Source of the DNA: CBDBDZ01 sp965204215
GTDB lineage: Bacteria > Pseudomonadota > Gammaproteobacteria > Pseudomonadales > GM7GCV1
Length of the DNA stretch: 64,000 nucleotides
Reading direction: 5' to 3'
Assembly (NCBI GenBank): GCA_965204215.1
Contig: CBDBDZ010000013.1
Location: 744,001 to 808,000, forward strand
A program made the translations under genes and the position numbers. Below are positions 34,117 through 43,807 of this stretch, piece by piece. Every line of letters begins with the position of its first letter. Position 1 is the stretch's first letter. The notes below the pieces were generated by a model that worked only from the letters and a program-made list of their open reading frames with translations, had not been told where the DNA came from and made no database searches.

Positions 34117-35922
34117 GTGCAACCTACAAATAGTAAAAATCCTGAATATTTTCACAAAGTTGTTGATTGCCAATACGCTTGCCCAGCACATACTCCAGTA
34201 CCTGAATACATACGTCTGATTACTCAACGACGTTATACCGATGCCTATATGGTCAATTGGGAATCGAATGTATTTCCTGGTGTATTGGGTCGCACTTGCG
34301 ATAGACCTTGTGAGCCTGCCTGCAGGCGAGGTCGTGTTGAAAAAGAGCCTGTTGCCATCTGTCGCCTAAAGCGTGTTGCGGCTGATTTTAAAGATGATAT
34401 TGAACATTTGTTACCTGCGCTTCCCTCTGAGATTCTCTCCAGACGCATTGCATTAGTAGGTGCAGGTCCCGCTTCTTTAACCGTTGCCAGAGATTTAATG
34501 CCTCTAGGTTACAATATTGATATTTATGATGAAAATATTAAAGGTGGCGGTTTTATGCGCAGCCAAATTCCATCATTTAGGCTGCCAGAGCAAGTGCTGG
34601 ATGATGAAGTTGGGTATGCGCTTAGAGGCATTAATACTGTTTTTGATCAGCGTGTCACTAGCTTGAAAACGCTTTTAGCAAAAAACTATGATGCGATTTT
34701 TGTTGGAACGGGGGCACCAAGGGGAAGAGATTTGTTGCTGCCTGGCAGACAAGAAGTCGATGGTCATATCCATATTGGAATTAATTGGCTAAGTGGTATT
34801 GCATTTGGCCATGTTACTCAAATAGGGAAAAAGGTGATTGTTTTAGGTGGTGGTAATACTGCTATGGACTGCTGTCGCAGTGCCAAACGATTGGGTGGCG
34901 AGCAGGTTGTTATTACCGTGCGCAGCACCTTTGAAGATATGAAAGCATCACCCTGGGAAAAGGAAGACTCCATACGTGAAGATATTCCCTTTTATACCAA
35001 CCATAATCCTTTAGAATATGTTATAAAAAATGGCAAGTTGGCAGGAATGATGTTTGATAAGGTTGAATCTGTTTATGACGATAGTGGTAAGAGAAAATTA
35101 AAATCTACAGGTGAGCCTCCTGTTTTCATAGAAGCTGATGAAATTATTATAGCAGTAGGTCAAGAAACTGTTTTTCCATGGATAGAAACTGACATTGGTA
35201 TTGAATTTAACGATAAAGGCTTACCAGTTATCAATGATAGAACCTTCCAATCGACTCACGAAAAAGTATTTTTTGGTGGCGATGCGGCTTTTGGTCCTGA
35301 AAATATTATCACTGCAGTAGCGCATGGACATCAAGCCGCTGTGTCGATAGATTTGTTGTTAAAAGGTGAAGATTTAACGCAAAGACCTGATCCATATCAC
35401 CATCTATACAGTTCCAAAATGGGGATACACGAATGGGGATATGACAACTTTGTCACCCACGATGGTCGTTACAAAGTGCCGCACTTAGACAAGCAACAAG
35501 CTTTGTCAGATATCAGTATTGAAGTAGAATTAGGGTTTGATGTCAAAACAGCATTTGATGAAGCTCAGCGTTGTTTAAATTGCGATGTGCAAACGGTATT
35601 TATCGATAATAAATGTATTGAATGTGATGCCTGTACGGACATTTGTCCCACGCAGTGCATTACTTTTACCGATTCCTGTGAAGAAACACAATTACGCCAG
35701 AATTTATCAGTTCCGGCGACCAATTTAAATCAAAGTTTATATGTGTCTGCGACACTGCCAACGGAGCGCATTATGGTTAAAGATGAAAATATTTGCTTGC
35801 ACTGCGGATTGTGCGCTGAGCGTTGTCCAACAGGAGCGTGGGACATGCAACAATATCTTTATTCCGTGACGAAACCTGTGCAGATTATACCTATGAAACA
35901 ACTATTAGCATGGAGTGCATAA
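34117..35922 (+). CDS. GltD-like NAD(P)-dependent flavoprotein with two C-terminal 4Fe-4S clusters (electron-transfer subunit of 2-oxoacid oxidoreductase)
   Basis: The 601-residue protein starts with GTG. The N-terminal Fer4_20 region has DCQYACPAHTPV and CDRPCEPACRRG, the cysteines of the glutamate synthase small-subunit type. An FAD fold (IALVGAGPASLTVARDL) and an NAD(P) fold (KVIVLGGGNTAMDCCRSA) follow, and GGDAAFGPENIITAVAHGHQ closes the FAD domain. The C-terminus adds two ferredoxin motifs, CIECDACTDICPTQC and CLHCGLCAERCP. It is followed without a gap by the 2-oxoacid oxidoreductase alpha and beta genes. It resembles the flavoprotein of 2-oxoglutarate oxidoreductases that pass electrons to NAD(P)+ instead of free ferredoxin. 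Direction and cofactor preference are not visible. Confidence 0.88.
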   Translation: MQPTNSKNPEYFHKVVDCQYACPAHTPVPEYIRLITQRRYTDAYMVNWESNVFPGVLGRTCDRPCEPACRRGRVEKEPVAICRLKRVAADFKDDIEHLLPALPSEILSRRIALVGAGPASLTVARDLMPLGYNIDIYDENIKGGGFMRSQIPSFRLPEQVLDDEVGYALRGINTVFDQRVTSLKTLLAKNYDAIFVGTGAPRGRDLLLPGRQEVDGHIHIGINWLSGIAFGHVTQIGKKVIVLGGGNTAMDCCRSAKRLGGEQVVITVRSTFEDMKASPWEKEDSIREDIPFYTNHNPLEYVIKNGKLAGMMFDKVESVYDDSGKRKLKSTGEPPVFIEADEIIIAVGQETVFPWIETDIGIEFNDKGLPVINDRTFQSTHEKVFFGGDAAFGPENIITAVAHGHQAAVSIDLLLKGEDLTQRPDPYHHLYSSKMGIHEWGYDNFVTHDGRYKVPHLDKQQALSDISIEVELGFDVKTAFDEAQRCLNCDVQTVFIDNKCIECDACTDICPTQCITFTDSCEETQLRQNLSVPATNLNQSLYVSATLPTERIMVKDENICLHCGLCAERCPTGAWDMQQYLYSVTKPVQIIPMKQLLAWSA

Positions 35923-37728
35923 GTGGATGCAAAAGGTATTAATGAATTTACTATTAAATTTGCGAATGTAAATGGCTCTGGCTCAGCCAGTGCTAACAAT
36001 ATGTTTGCCAAAGCGGTATTTAGAATGGGTGTTCCTGTTGCGCCGCGCAACATATTTCCGTCCAATATACAGGGTTCACCCACCTGGTATGAAGTCAGAA
36101 TTAGTGAAAAAGGTTATCTTGGCAGTGCTGGTCAAACTGTCGATATTATGCTTGGCATCAACCCTCAAAGCATGGCAGCAGATATTGTCAGTGTTGCTCA
36201 GGATGGTTATTTTATTTATGACAATAGTAAGTCGTTAGATTTAAGATTAGAGCGCGGTGATATTACCAATATCGGTATTCCACTATCCAATATATGTAAC
36301 CAACAATTTAGCGACCCCAGGCAAAGACAGCTATTTAAAAATGTCATTTATGTAGGCGCTTTATCTGCATTAATCAATGTGGAATTTGAAATCCTGGAGC
36401 AATTGATAGCCGAGCAGTTTAAAGGAAAAGAAAAACTCATTACACCTAATATTGCTGCATTGAAATTGGGTAGAGACTATGCACTAAAGCAATTTTCTTG
36501 CCCGTTGCCACTGCACTTGCAACGCCGTGATTTGCTGGGAGACAACATTTTGATTGATGGTAACAGTGCCACAGGTCTGGGAGCTATTTATGCAGGAGCA
36601 ACGGTTGCTGCCTGGTATCCTATTACGCCATCTACTTCAGTCGTAGAAGCTTTTGAGAGATATGCGAAACAATTCCGTATTGATGAGAGCGGAAAAAAAC
36701 GCTATGCAGTGATTCAAGCCGAAGACGAAATTGCCTCCATAGGGATGGCCATAGGTGCCAACTGGAATGGGGCTAGAGCTTTTACAGCGACCAGCGGGCC
36801 TGGAGTATCCTTAATGAATGAGTTTTTAGGTTTGGCTTACTTTGCGGAAATACCAGTAGTTTTGATAGATGTGCAACGCACAGGACCATCAACAGGAATG
36901 CCAACTCGCACTCAACAAAGTGATGTACTATCAGTAGCTTATGCCTCTCATGGTGACACTCAACATATTGTACTTATTCCGAGCACACCAGGGGAGTGTT
37001 TCAAGTTGACAGCGATGGCATTTGATGTGGCAGATAGAGTGCAAACACCAGTGGTGGTGCTAAGCGATTTAGAATTAGGCATGAATGAAAGCATTAGCGA
37101 ACCGCTTCAATGGGACGATTCACGCACCTATGATTGTGGTAAAATTGTCACGAGAGAACAACTTGATAACGGCTTTGATTTTGGACGTTATTTAGATATT
37201 GATGGAGATGGTATTGCATGGCGAAGTATACCCGGGATACATCCTGACAAAGCGGCAGTTACTATGCGCGGTACCTCGCGCAATGAACGCGCCATTTATA
37301 CTGAGAAGAGTAGTGATTATGAACAAAATATGCAGCGTCTTAAACGCAAGTTTGCAACAGCACTGCAATATTTACCTGAACCTGTGATAACAACAAGGAC
37401 AGACAATAATACAAATAATGCAATAGGTATTATTCACTATGGAACAACACTTAATATTATGACGGAATTAATTGATACTTTGCAGCAATATTCAATAAAT
37501 GTAAATGACCTGTGTTTAAAATGTTACCCTTTTCACTCCTGTGTTTCGGATTTTATCAATGCTCATGAAAAGGTTTATGTTATTGAACAAAATCGCGATG
37601 CGCAAATGCGCTCCCTTCTATCTATTGAATTATCAATTGACATCAATAAATTAATTGCCGTGACACATTTCGATGGCAATTCTATCCATGTTAATGCAAT
37701 TATTGAACAAGTAAACTCAATATCATGA
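35923..37728 (+). CDS. korA: 2-oxoacid:acceptor oxidoreductase, fused gamma-alpha subunit
   Basis: The 601-residue protein starts with GTG directly after the previous stop (TAAGTG). Residues 1-175 form the gamma domain (FTIKFANVNGSGSASANNMF, then YEVRISEKGYLG, DIMLGINP). The alpha (pyrimidine-binding) domain begins near residue 205 (ILIDGNSATGLGAIYAGATV) and includes YPITPSTSVVEAF, IQAEDEIASIGMAIGANWNG and FTATSGPGVSLMNEF. The C-terminal half has IPVVLIDVQRTGPSTGMPT. This fused layout is the KorA type that uses 2-oxoglutarate or related 2-oxoacids; the substrate cannot be fixed from the sequence. The operon order is flavoprotein-alpha-beta. Confidence 0.88.
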   Translation: MDAKGINEFTIKFANVNGSGSASANNMFAKAVFRMGVPVAPRNIFPSNIQGSPTWYEVRISEKGYLGSAGQTVDIMLGINPQSMAADIVSVAQDGYFIYDNSKSLDLRLERGDITNIGIPLSNICNQQFSDPRQRQLFKNVIYVGALSALINVEFEILEQLIAEQFKGKEKLITPNIAALKLGRDYALKQFSCPLPLHLQRRDLLGDNILIDGNSATGLGAIYAGATVAAWYPITPSTSVVEAFERYAKQFRIDESGKKRYAVIQAEDEIASIGMAIGANWNGARAFTATSGPGVSLMNEFLGLAYFAEIPVVLIDVQRTGPSTGMPTRTQQSDVLSVAYASHGDTQHIVLIPSTPGECFKLTAMAFDVADRVQTPVVVLSDLELGMNESISEPLQWDDSRTYDCGKIVTREQLDNGFDFGRYLDIDGDGIAWRSIPGIHPDKAAVTMRGTSRNERAIYTEKSSDYEQNMQRLKRKFATALQYLPEPVITTRTDNNTNNAIGIIHYGTTLNIMTELIDTLQQYSINVNDLCLKCYPFHSCVSDFINAHEKVYVIEQNRDAQMRSLLSIELSIDINKLIAVTHFDGNSIHVNAIIEQVNSIS

Positions 37729-38771
37729 GTTTTTACAAACCACAATTTCGCCATCCAGAATTACCTCAAAATGCGCTGGGTTATACTTTAAAAGCTTACG
37801 AAGGTGGTATTTCTACACTCTGTGCTGGTTGTGGGCACGACTCTATTAGCGCTGCCATTATGCAGGCTGTATGGAAAAGTGATATTGACCCACAGCACAT
37901 TATCAAATTATCAGGTATAGGCTGTTCATCAAAAACACCAGCGTACTTTTTAGGGCGCTCTCACGGTTTCAATACAGTACATGGACGTATGCCTTCGGTT
38001 GCTACTGGGGCAATTGCAGCAAATAAAGATTTGGTTTACATTGGTGTTTCAGGTGATGGCGATACTGCATCAATTGGAATAGGGCAGTATTTACACGCCA
38101 TTCGCCGCAATTTAAACATGGTTTATATCGTAGAGAATAATGGTTGTTATGGTTTAACCAAAGGTCAGGATTCTGCTACAGCAGATGTACATTCCAAAAA
38201 TAAAAAAGGTATGGGTAGTGATTATGATGGCATTGATTTAGTTGGTTTGGCGCTGTCTATGGGTGCTGGTTTTGTAGCCAGAAGTTTTTCCGGAGACAAA
38301 GCACAATTAGTGCCATTAATTCAAGCTGCCATTGCACACAAAGGTTTTGCGTTTATTGACGTGATTTCACCCTGTGTCACATTCAATAATCAAGCAGGTT
38401 CTAGCAAAAGTTATGACTATGTCCGAGAGCATGTTGCAACTGCTATGGTAGCTGATTATGTTCCCCACAGAGAAGCGATTACTGTAGATTACGACGACAA
38501 CCTGGTATTGCCTTTACATAATGGCGAATTAATAGCGTTACAAAAGAACAATCTGGATTATGAGCCAACGGATAGGGTACAAGCCATGACAATCGCTATG
38601 CAGCATTACCAACAGCAAAAAATATTGACTGGTTTGATTTATATTGATAAAGAGCAACTGGAATTGCATGAAAAAATGAATACGGTGGATGTGTCTTTAA
38701 ATAGCCTGAGGCAGGTAGAACTCTGTCCAAACGCTGACCAATTAGCCAGGATTAACGCCAGTTTACGTTGA
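37725..38771 (+). CDS. korB: 2-oxoacid:acceptor oxidoreductase, TPP-binding beta subunit
   Basis: The 348-residue protein overlaps the alpha gene by four bases (ATGA), a sign of coupled translation. It carries the cluster-binding Cys motif LCAGCGHDS, GIGCSSKTPAYFLGR with the conserved third Cys, HGRMPSVATGAIAAN, and the thiamine diphosphate motif GDGDTASIGIGQYLHAIRRN ending VENNGCYGLTKGQDSAT. The last Cys in VISPCVTFNN completes the set usual for a 4Fe-4S cluster. With the two upstream genes it forms a complete decarboxylating oxidoreductase. Confidence 0.92.
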   Translation: MSFYKPQFRHPELPQNALGYTLKAYEGGISTLCAGCGHDSISAAIMQAVWKSDIDPQHIIKLSGIGCSSKTPAYFLGRSHGFNTVHGRMPSVATGAIAANKDLVYIGVSGDGDTASIGIGQYLHAIRRNLNMVYIVENNGCYGLTKGQDSATADVHSKNKKGMGSDYDGIDLVGLALSMGAGFVARSFSGDKAQLVPLIQAAIAHKGFAFIDVISPCVTFNNQAGSSKSYDYVREHVATAMVADYVPHREAITVDYDDNLVLPLHNGELIALQKNNLDYEPTDRVQAMTIAMQHYQQQKILTGLIYIDKEQLELHEKMNTVDVSLNSLRQVELCPNADQLARINASLR

Positions 38772-38787
38772 CTAAAAACTTTACCTG

Positions 38788-39174
38788 ATGAATGCTACTT
38801 TAGACATTTGGCATAAAATTGTTCAGACAGGTGATTCGTCAGAATTATCTAATATCTTAGCTGATGATGTAATTTTTCACTCACCTGTAGTACATACCCC
38901 GCAAAAGGGCAAGTTGATTACCAGCATCTATCTTGGCGCAGCAGGTAAAGTACTGTTCAATGAAAGTTTTCGCTATGTGCGGGAAGTTGTCGCAGACAAC
39001 AGTGCTATTTTAGAATTTATCGTTGATATTGATGGTATAAATATCAATGGAGTGGATATGATACAGTTTAATGATGAAGGTAAAATTTCTGATTTCAAAG
39101 TCATGATACGTCCTTTAAAAGGCGTTAATAAAGTTCACCTTATAATGAAAGAACAATTGGAAAAAATGTCGTAA
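38788..39174 (+). CDS. SnoaL-like / NTF2-fold protein
   Basis: A 128-residue protein of the cone-shaped NTF2-like fold. An N-terminal helix IWHKIVQTGDSSEL is followed by the DDVIFHSPVVHTPQKGK strand-turn region, where the His and Pro-Gln-Gly motif is typical of SnoaL-like proteins. The sheet ends in DMIQFNDEGKISDFKVMIRP. Such proteins act as isomerases, hydrolases or ligand binders; the role here is unknown. It lies 17 bases after korB, so it may be part of the operon. Confidence 0.75.
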   Translation: MNATLDIWHKIVQTGDSSELSNILADDVIFHSPVVHTPQKGKLITSIYLGAAGKVLFNESFRYVREVVADNSAILEFIVDIDGININGVDMIQFNDEGKISDFKVMIRPLKGVNKVHLIMKEQLEKMS

Positions 39175-39226
39175 AAGCGTATTCGGTTTTATTATAGTAG
39201 TACATTTTTTACTTATTCACTAGCTT

Positions 39227-39922
39227 ATGAAAGTAATACGTCCAGCGGCAACAGTTATTCTTTTGAGAAAAAGTCATAACACAGGGTTTGAGGTGTTGCT
39301 GCTTCAACGGTCTAAGACGATGAGTTTTGCCGGTGGTTTTTGGGTGTTTCCAGGTGGTGTTATCGATACAAATGAATACGACGCTAATCACAATATATTG
39401 GACCCTCATAATGTTTTAATGTTAGAGTCGGCAAAACGCGCCGCACGTAGAGAAGCCCTGGAAGAGTGCTCTATAACTTTAAATACTGATGGTTTTGTTT
39501 ATTATTCACATTGGATTACACCTACAGCGGAAGCCAAACGTTTTTCTACATGGTTTTTAATTGCGGAAGCACCTATTGATAACTCTGTTACTGTTGATGA
39601 TACAGAAATAACCAAATATCAGTGGTTGACACCTGATAAAGCGTTAGAGAAGTTTACCAATGGCGAGCTAAGGCTGATGCCGCCAACTTATATGACACTT
39701 AGAGAATTGTCAGATAAAGTCTCTATTGAAGATGCGCTTCAATATGCTGTAAATAGAGAGGTGCCAGCATTTTTTCCCAAGCTGTTTTTAAATGAAAATC
39801 CGCCGCAAATATTATATGAAGGTGATGCCGGTTATGAAGCAGGTGATGTTCACGCAAAAGGTACAAGGCATCGCTTGCTGATTTCTGATACAGGTTACGA
39901 ATATATCAAAGACCTCATTTAA
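39227..39922 (+). CDS. Nudix hydrolase, NUDT19/CoA-type with long insertion
   Basis: A 231-residue Nudix protein. It starts RPAATVILLRKS, has GFWVFPGGVIDTNEY, and the box ends AARREALEECSI (REx2EE). About twenty residues are inserted between the Gly and Glu of the usual Nudix box, as in the CoA-directed NUDT7/NUDT19 group, so CoA or acyl-CoA pyrophosphohydrolase activity is plausible. The C-terminal part (about 130-231) has LMPPTYMTLREL, seen in that group. It overlaps the 3' end of the convergent monooxygenase gene by eight bases. Confidence 0.85.
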   Translation: MKVIRPAATVILLRKSHNTGFEVLLLQRSKTMSFAGGFWVFPGGVIDTNEYDANHNILDPHNVLMLESAKRAARREALEECSITLNTDGFVYYSHWITPTAEAKRFSTWFLIAEAPIDNSVTVDDTEITKYQWLTPDKALEKFTNGELRLMPPTYMTLRELSDKVSIEDALQYAVNREVPAFFPKLFLNENPPQILYEGDAGYEAGDVHAKGTRHRLLISDTGYEYIKDLI

Positions 39923-41381
39923 TTATTTCAAAATCATCAAAATTAACACGGCGAGTATCGCGTTGATACTTCATAGCTCTATAGGGATAATTGTTGGGGA
40001 TACTACCATTGGCAGACTGATACCAGCTACCACCACCTTGAGTCCAGGTCATTGCACACATTCGCCTCTGAATAGCTGCATGGTAATTATCGATTGCACT
40101 GGGTTTTACTGATAACGACTTCAATTTTTCTTGCTGAATTTTATCAATACATTGAGCAATATAATTGGCTTGAGCCTCAATCATCAAAATAATAGAGTTG
40201 TGTCCAAGGTTAGTGTTGGGTCCGTACATCAAAAATAAATTGGGGAAGTTATCCACACAAATGCCATAATAGTTTTTTACTTCTTCCTGCCATACTTGTT
40301 GAATGGGTACTGCATTGACGCCCTGTATATCTAAGCCCAGCAAAAATGGATTGGTTTTAAAGCCTGTTGAATAGATAATAACATCAACATTGCTAACAGT
40401 CATGGATGTTTGTATACTGTTTTGATTAATCAATTGAATTGGCTTATCAATTAATTCTATATTGTTTTTGGCGAGGGTTTGGTAATAGGTATCAGAGAAC
40501 AATATACGCTTGGCACCCATAGGGTAGCGAGGTGTCAGTTTATTAATGGTAGCTTTGTCTTTAATGTGTTTTTTTATGTAATTTATACTGTAACGCTGAA
40601 AAAATTTACGAAGTAAGTGTTGGTTTCGCTTCATCAACAAAAACATTATGCCTGCATATAACCATATTTTTAAGCGATACAGTTTTAATAGTAAAGGAAA
40701 TTTGAGTAACAGCCATTTCTCAAGTCCTATATAAGGTCTGTCCATTTTGGGTATCATCCAATTGGGGGAGCGCTGGTAAATCAATATCTTTTTTGCTATC
40801 TTGGCAATTTCTGGTATAAATTGAGTGGCACTGGCTGCATTACCGATAACGGCTACGGTTTTATTGGTTAAATCAATGTCATGATTCCATTGTGCTGAAT
40901 GCCAGCTTGGGCCCTGAAAGGTATGCATACCTTCGATATCAGGTGTGGAAGGATGATGCAGTTGACCAATAGCGCAAACTAAGGTTTTAGTATGGTAAAT
41001 ATTGCCATCTTTGGTTTCAACTTCCCAATAGTCTTGTGTCTGATTCCATTTTGCACCTGTCATTTCATGTTGGAAGCGAAAGTGCGGTTGTAACTGGTAC
41101 TTATTTGCTACATGTTTGATGTATTCCAAAATTTGTTTTTGCAGTGACCACTTGTATTCCCAATAGGGGTAAGGTTCAAATGAAAAACTATAAAGCGCCG
41201 AGGGGATGTCGCATTCAGCGCCAGGGTAAGTATTGTCGCGCCAGGTGCCTCCAATACTATTGGTTTTTTCTAAAATAAGAAAGTCATTAATGCTTTTTTG
41301 TTGCAACTGTATTGCCATTGCTAATCCGGAAAAACCGCTGCCAACAATAATGCAACTATGTATTTTTTTAGTTGTAGACAT
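39915..41381 (-). CDS. Flavin-containing/Baeyer-Villiger-type monooxygenase
   Basis: The 488-residue enzyme has two dinucleotide folds: CIIVGSGFSGLAMAIQLQQ near the N-terminus for FAD, and VAVIGNAASATQFIPEIAK in the middle for NADPH. FQGPSWHSAQWN between them matches the FxGxxxHxxxW fingerprint of Baeyer-Villiger-type monooxygenases, with Asn in place of the final Pro/Asp. GGTWRDNTYPGAECDIPSAL is the typical FAD-contact segment. It would insert or add oxygen to ketones or other lipophilic substrates using NADPH; no substrate is indicated. It is divergent from the nitronate monooxygenase gene. Confidence 0.88.
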   Translation of the reverse strand: MSTTKKIHSCIIVGSGFSGLAMAIQLQQKSINDFLILEKTNSIGGTWRDNTYPGAECDIPSALYSFSFEPYPYWEYKWSLQKQILEYIKHVANKYQLQPHFRFQHEMTGAKWNQTQDYWEVETKDGNIYHTKTLVCAIGQLHHPSTPDIEGMHTFQGPSWHSAQWNHDIDLTNKTVAVIGNAASATQFIPEIAKIAKKILIYQRSPNWMIPKMDRPYIGLEKWLLLKFPLLLKLYRLKIWLYAGIMFLLMKRNQHLLRKFFQRYSINYIKKHIKDKATINKLTPRYPMGAKRILFSDTYYQTLAKNNIELIDKPIQLINQNSIQTSMTVSNVDVIIYSTGFKTNPFLLGLDIQGVNAVPIQQVWQEEVKNYYGICVDNFPNLFLMYGPNTNLGHNSIILMIEAQANYIAQCIDKIQQEKLKSLSVKPSAIDNYHAAIQRRMCAMTWTQGGGSWYQSANGSIPNNYPYRAMKYQRDTRRVNFDDFEIIK

Positions 41382-41473
41382 TGCTATATTTACTATAAAA
41401 TGGAGTGCTTAATGTCCAATGATAAAGCTAATATTGTTGTTGGGCGAATTATTTAAGTCAATTTTATAAAAAT

Positions 41474-42433
41474 ATGTTACCTGAAATTTTAAAAAATCGC
41501 CTATCCATTCCTGTTGTAGCTTCGCCCATGTTTATTGTCTCTGGAGCAGAATTGGTTATTGCCCAATGCAAAGCAGGAATTGTAGGCTCTTTTCCCTCTC
41601 TCAATGCTCGTGGTGAAGGAGAATTTGAGCGTTGGTTACAACTTATTAATCGTGAGTTAGATGAATACAATACAGCCAATCCTGATAACCCTGCTGCGCC
41701 TTTTGCGGTGAATTTAATTGTACATCGTTCAAATATTCGAGTAGAAGAAGACCTGGAATTATGCGTAAAATATAAGGTGCCAATTATTATTACTTCACTC
41801 GGGGCGCGTGAAGATGTCAATAGTGCTATTCACTCTTATGGAGGCATTGTCTGGCACGATATTATCAATGAGCTATTTGCTAAAAAAGCCATCAGCAAAG
41901 GAGCTGATGGTCTTATTGCTGTCTGCTCAGGAGCAGGAGGTCATGCAGGAGGCTTATCACCTTTTGCTATGGTGCAAGAATTACGTCAGTGGTACGATGG
42001 AACCATTTTGCTCTCTGGTTGTATCGCCACAGGCAACAGTGTACTGGCAGCGCTGGCTATGGGTGCAGATATTGGCTACATAGGTTCTTCGTTTATTGCC
42101 TCGGAAGAAGCCAATGCTGTTGAAGATTACAAGCAAATGGTTGTTGATAGTGGAGCTGAAGATATAGTGTATTCCAATTTATTTACAGGGGTTCACGGTA
42201 ATTATTTGAAGTCTTCGATTGAGAAAGCTGGAATGGATCCGAATAATTTACCAGAAAGTGACCCGAGCCAAATGAATTTTGGTAGTGGTGGTATCGATGC
42301 CAAAGCATGGAAAGATATTTGGGGCTGCGGTCAGGGCATAGGGGTTGTCAAAGCGGTTGAACCCGTCGCAACTAAAGTGCAACGTTTAATTGCTGAATAT
42401 AACGAGGCCAAACAGCGTTTGATGAACAGCTAG
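41474..42433 (+). CDS. Nitronate monooxygenase (2-nitropropane dioxygenase family)
   Basis: A 319-residue TIM-barrel FMN enzyme. Key segments are PVVASPMFIVSGAELVIAQC at the N-terminus, the FMN-binding and catalytic region ADGLIAVCSGAGGHAGGLSP with the family His, and ILLSGCIATGNSVLAALAMG followed by ADIGYIGSSFIAS. It oxidises alkyl nitronates, or in related members acts on enoyl substrates. Length and motifs match class I-like members. It stands between the divergent monooxygenase and the convergent crotonase gene and has a 90-base upstream region shared with the former. Confidence 0.88.
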   Translation: MLPEILKNRLSIPVVASPMFIVSGAELVIAQCKAGIVGSFPSLNARGEGEFERWLQLINRELDEYNTANPDNPAAPFAVNLIVHRSNIRVEEDLELCVKYKVPIIITSLGAREDVNSAIHSYGGIVWHDIINELFAKKAISKGADGLIAVCSGAGGHAGGLSPFAMVQELRQWYDGTILLSGCIATGNSVLAALAMGADIGYIGSSFIASEEANAVEDYKQMVVDSGAEDIVYSNLFTGVHGNYLKSSIEKAGMDPNNLPESDPSQMNFGSGGIDAKAWKDIWGCGQGIGVVKAVEPVATKVQRLIAEYNEAKQRLMNS

Positions 42434-42459
42434 AACGTCCCTTTTCTCCCTTATTGTGT

Positions 42460-43239
42460 TTATTTTCCTTTAAAGTTAGGCTTGCGTTTTTGTAAAAAAG
42501 CACTGATACCTTCCATCGCATCTTCGGTTTTTTCCAATTTACCTTGAGCAATGGCTTCAAGCTCGAACGATTGCTGATAACTGCTTTGGCTGGCCTGATG
42601 TAACAATTGTTTACTATATTTCATAGAAAGAGGAGCTTTAGAGGCTAATTTTTCTGCCCATTCCTGTACGCAAGCCTCCAATTCATCGGCAGCTACGACT
42701 TTGTTGACTAAACCGTATTCGCAGCATTGCTGTGCAGGTAATTTTTCAGCAAAGGCTATTAATTCAAAGGCCTTTTTATGCCCTATTTGTTGTTGCAACA
42801 ACCAGGTTGCGCCGCCGTCAGGAATTAAACCAATAGGAGCAAACGCTTGGTACATATAGGCGTGTTCAGCCATGATGGCTAAATCGCAGACCATGACAAA
42901 AGAAGTACCAACACCAGCTGCACCGCCTTGCACACTAGCAATAAAAGGCTTGTGAGATGTTCTGATGGCATTGAGAACCGGAAGGTAATAAGTCATCAAT
43001 AATTCGGTTGTACTTTTATCTTGCGAAATATCTTTTAAATCAGCGCCAGCACAAAATAGTTTGCCTTCGGCAGCCAGTATTATCACTCTGATATTGTCAT
43101 CGGAGTTGGCTTGACTGATGACATCAAGCATTTCGCCAAGTGTTGCAATGCTTAATGAATTGGCGTCATCAGGGCGGTTGATTCGTATTTCGGCAATAGA
43201 ACCATTAACTGAATAATTAACGTATTGATATGTGCTCAT
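42460..43239 (-). CDS. Enoyl-CoA hydratase/isomerase family protein
   Basis: A full-length crotonase-family protein of 259 residues. The oxyanion-hole segments are FCAGADLKDI and SVQGGAAGVGTSFVMVCDLA. The catalytic region IGLIPDGGATWLL has Asp at the position of the second catalytic Glu, as in several isomerase-like or degradation members. The C-terminal helices end with EGISAFLQKRKPNFKG, the classical family ending. It lies 15 bases after the SnoaL-like gene on the same strand. It could act in fatty-acid or aromatic-CoA breakdown. Confidence 0.9.
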   Translation of the reverse strand: MSTYQYVNYSVNGSIAEIRINRPDDANSLSIATLGEMLDVISQANSDDNIRVIILAAEGKLFCAGADLKDISQDKSTTELLMTYYLPVLNAIRTSHKPFIASVQGGAAGVGTSFVMVCDLAIMAEHAYMYQAFAPIGLIPDGGATWLLQQQIGHKKAFELIAFAEKLPAQQCCEYGLVNKVVAADELEACVQEWAEKLASKAPLSMKYSKQLLHQASQSSYQQSFELEAIAQGKLEKTEDAMEGISAFLQKRKPNFKGK

Positions 43240-43254
43240 GGTAAGTGGTGGTAA

Positions 43255-43674
43255 TTAATTTTCAGGAAGAATCGAAGAGTGATGATGCTGAATCACAGGA
43301 GTGTGTGAAGCTTCAATCACAAAAGTATAGCGAGCTGTGAAACGTACAGGTTGTTGGCCTTTTATGTAGGAAAAGATATAAAGCCCACTAAGTATTTCCA
43401 ATTTTTCTCCCTGCCCGTTATGTTGATAATGCTGATAACTATCTTCCAGGGTTACATCGAGTTGCTCGAGCTTAAACAATCCTTCAAAATAATCTCGTTT
43501 ACTGTTGACATCGCCGCGATAGGTGTTGGAAAATGTAGGAAGTAATACAGCATTACTGCTGTATAAGGATAATATTTTTGAAATATCTTTATTTCTAAGA
43601 GCGTTAACCCATTCATTTAAAATTTGATTGCCAATACTATCCTGTAAAGCATCCTGTAAAGTGTTTAGAGGCAT
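43255..43674 (-). CDS. SnoaL/ketosteroid isomerase-like (CaMKII association domain type) protein
   Basis: A 139-residue NTF2-fold protein. The N-terminal helix ends ILNEWVNALRNKDISKILSL, followed by YSSNAVLLPTFSNTYRGDVN, the pattern of SgcJ/CaMKII association-domain-like proteins. The C-terminal strands are FTARYTFVIEASHTPVIQHH, ending HHSSILPE as usual in this group. Function unknown; it probably forms a dimer or larger ring. It is upstream of the crotonase gene in a two-gene unit. Confidence 0.8.
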   Translation of the reverse strand: MPLNTLQDALQDSIGNQILNEWVNALRNKDISKILSLYSSNAVLLPTFSNTYRGDVNSKRDYFEGLFKLEQLDVTLEDSYQHYQHNGQGEKLEILSGLYIFSYIKGQQPVRFTARYTFVIEASHTPVIQHHHSSILPEN

Positions 43675-43807
43675 AAATAGATAATTTAAAAAGAACTTAA
43701 AAGCACAAAAAATTATACATTAATTGGGCTATTTTATCATTAAATAGAACTTTTACTTATCAACTTTAATCAAACATTCAAGTTTAAATTATAAAAATAT
43801 CTTCATT

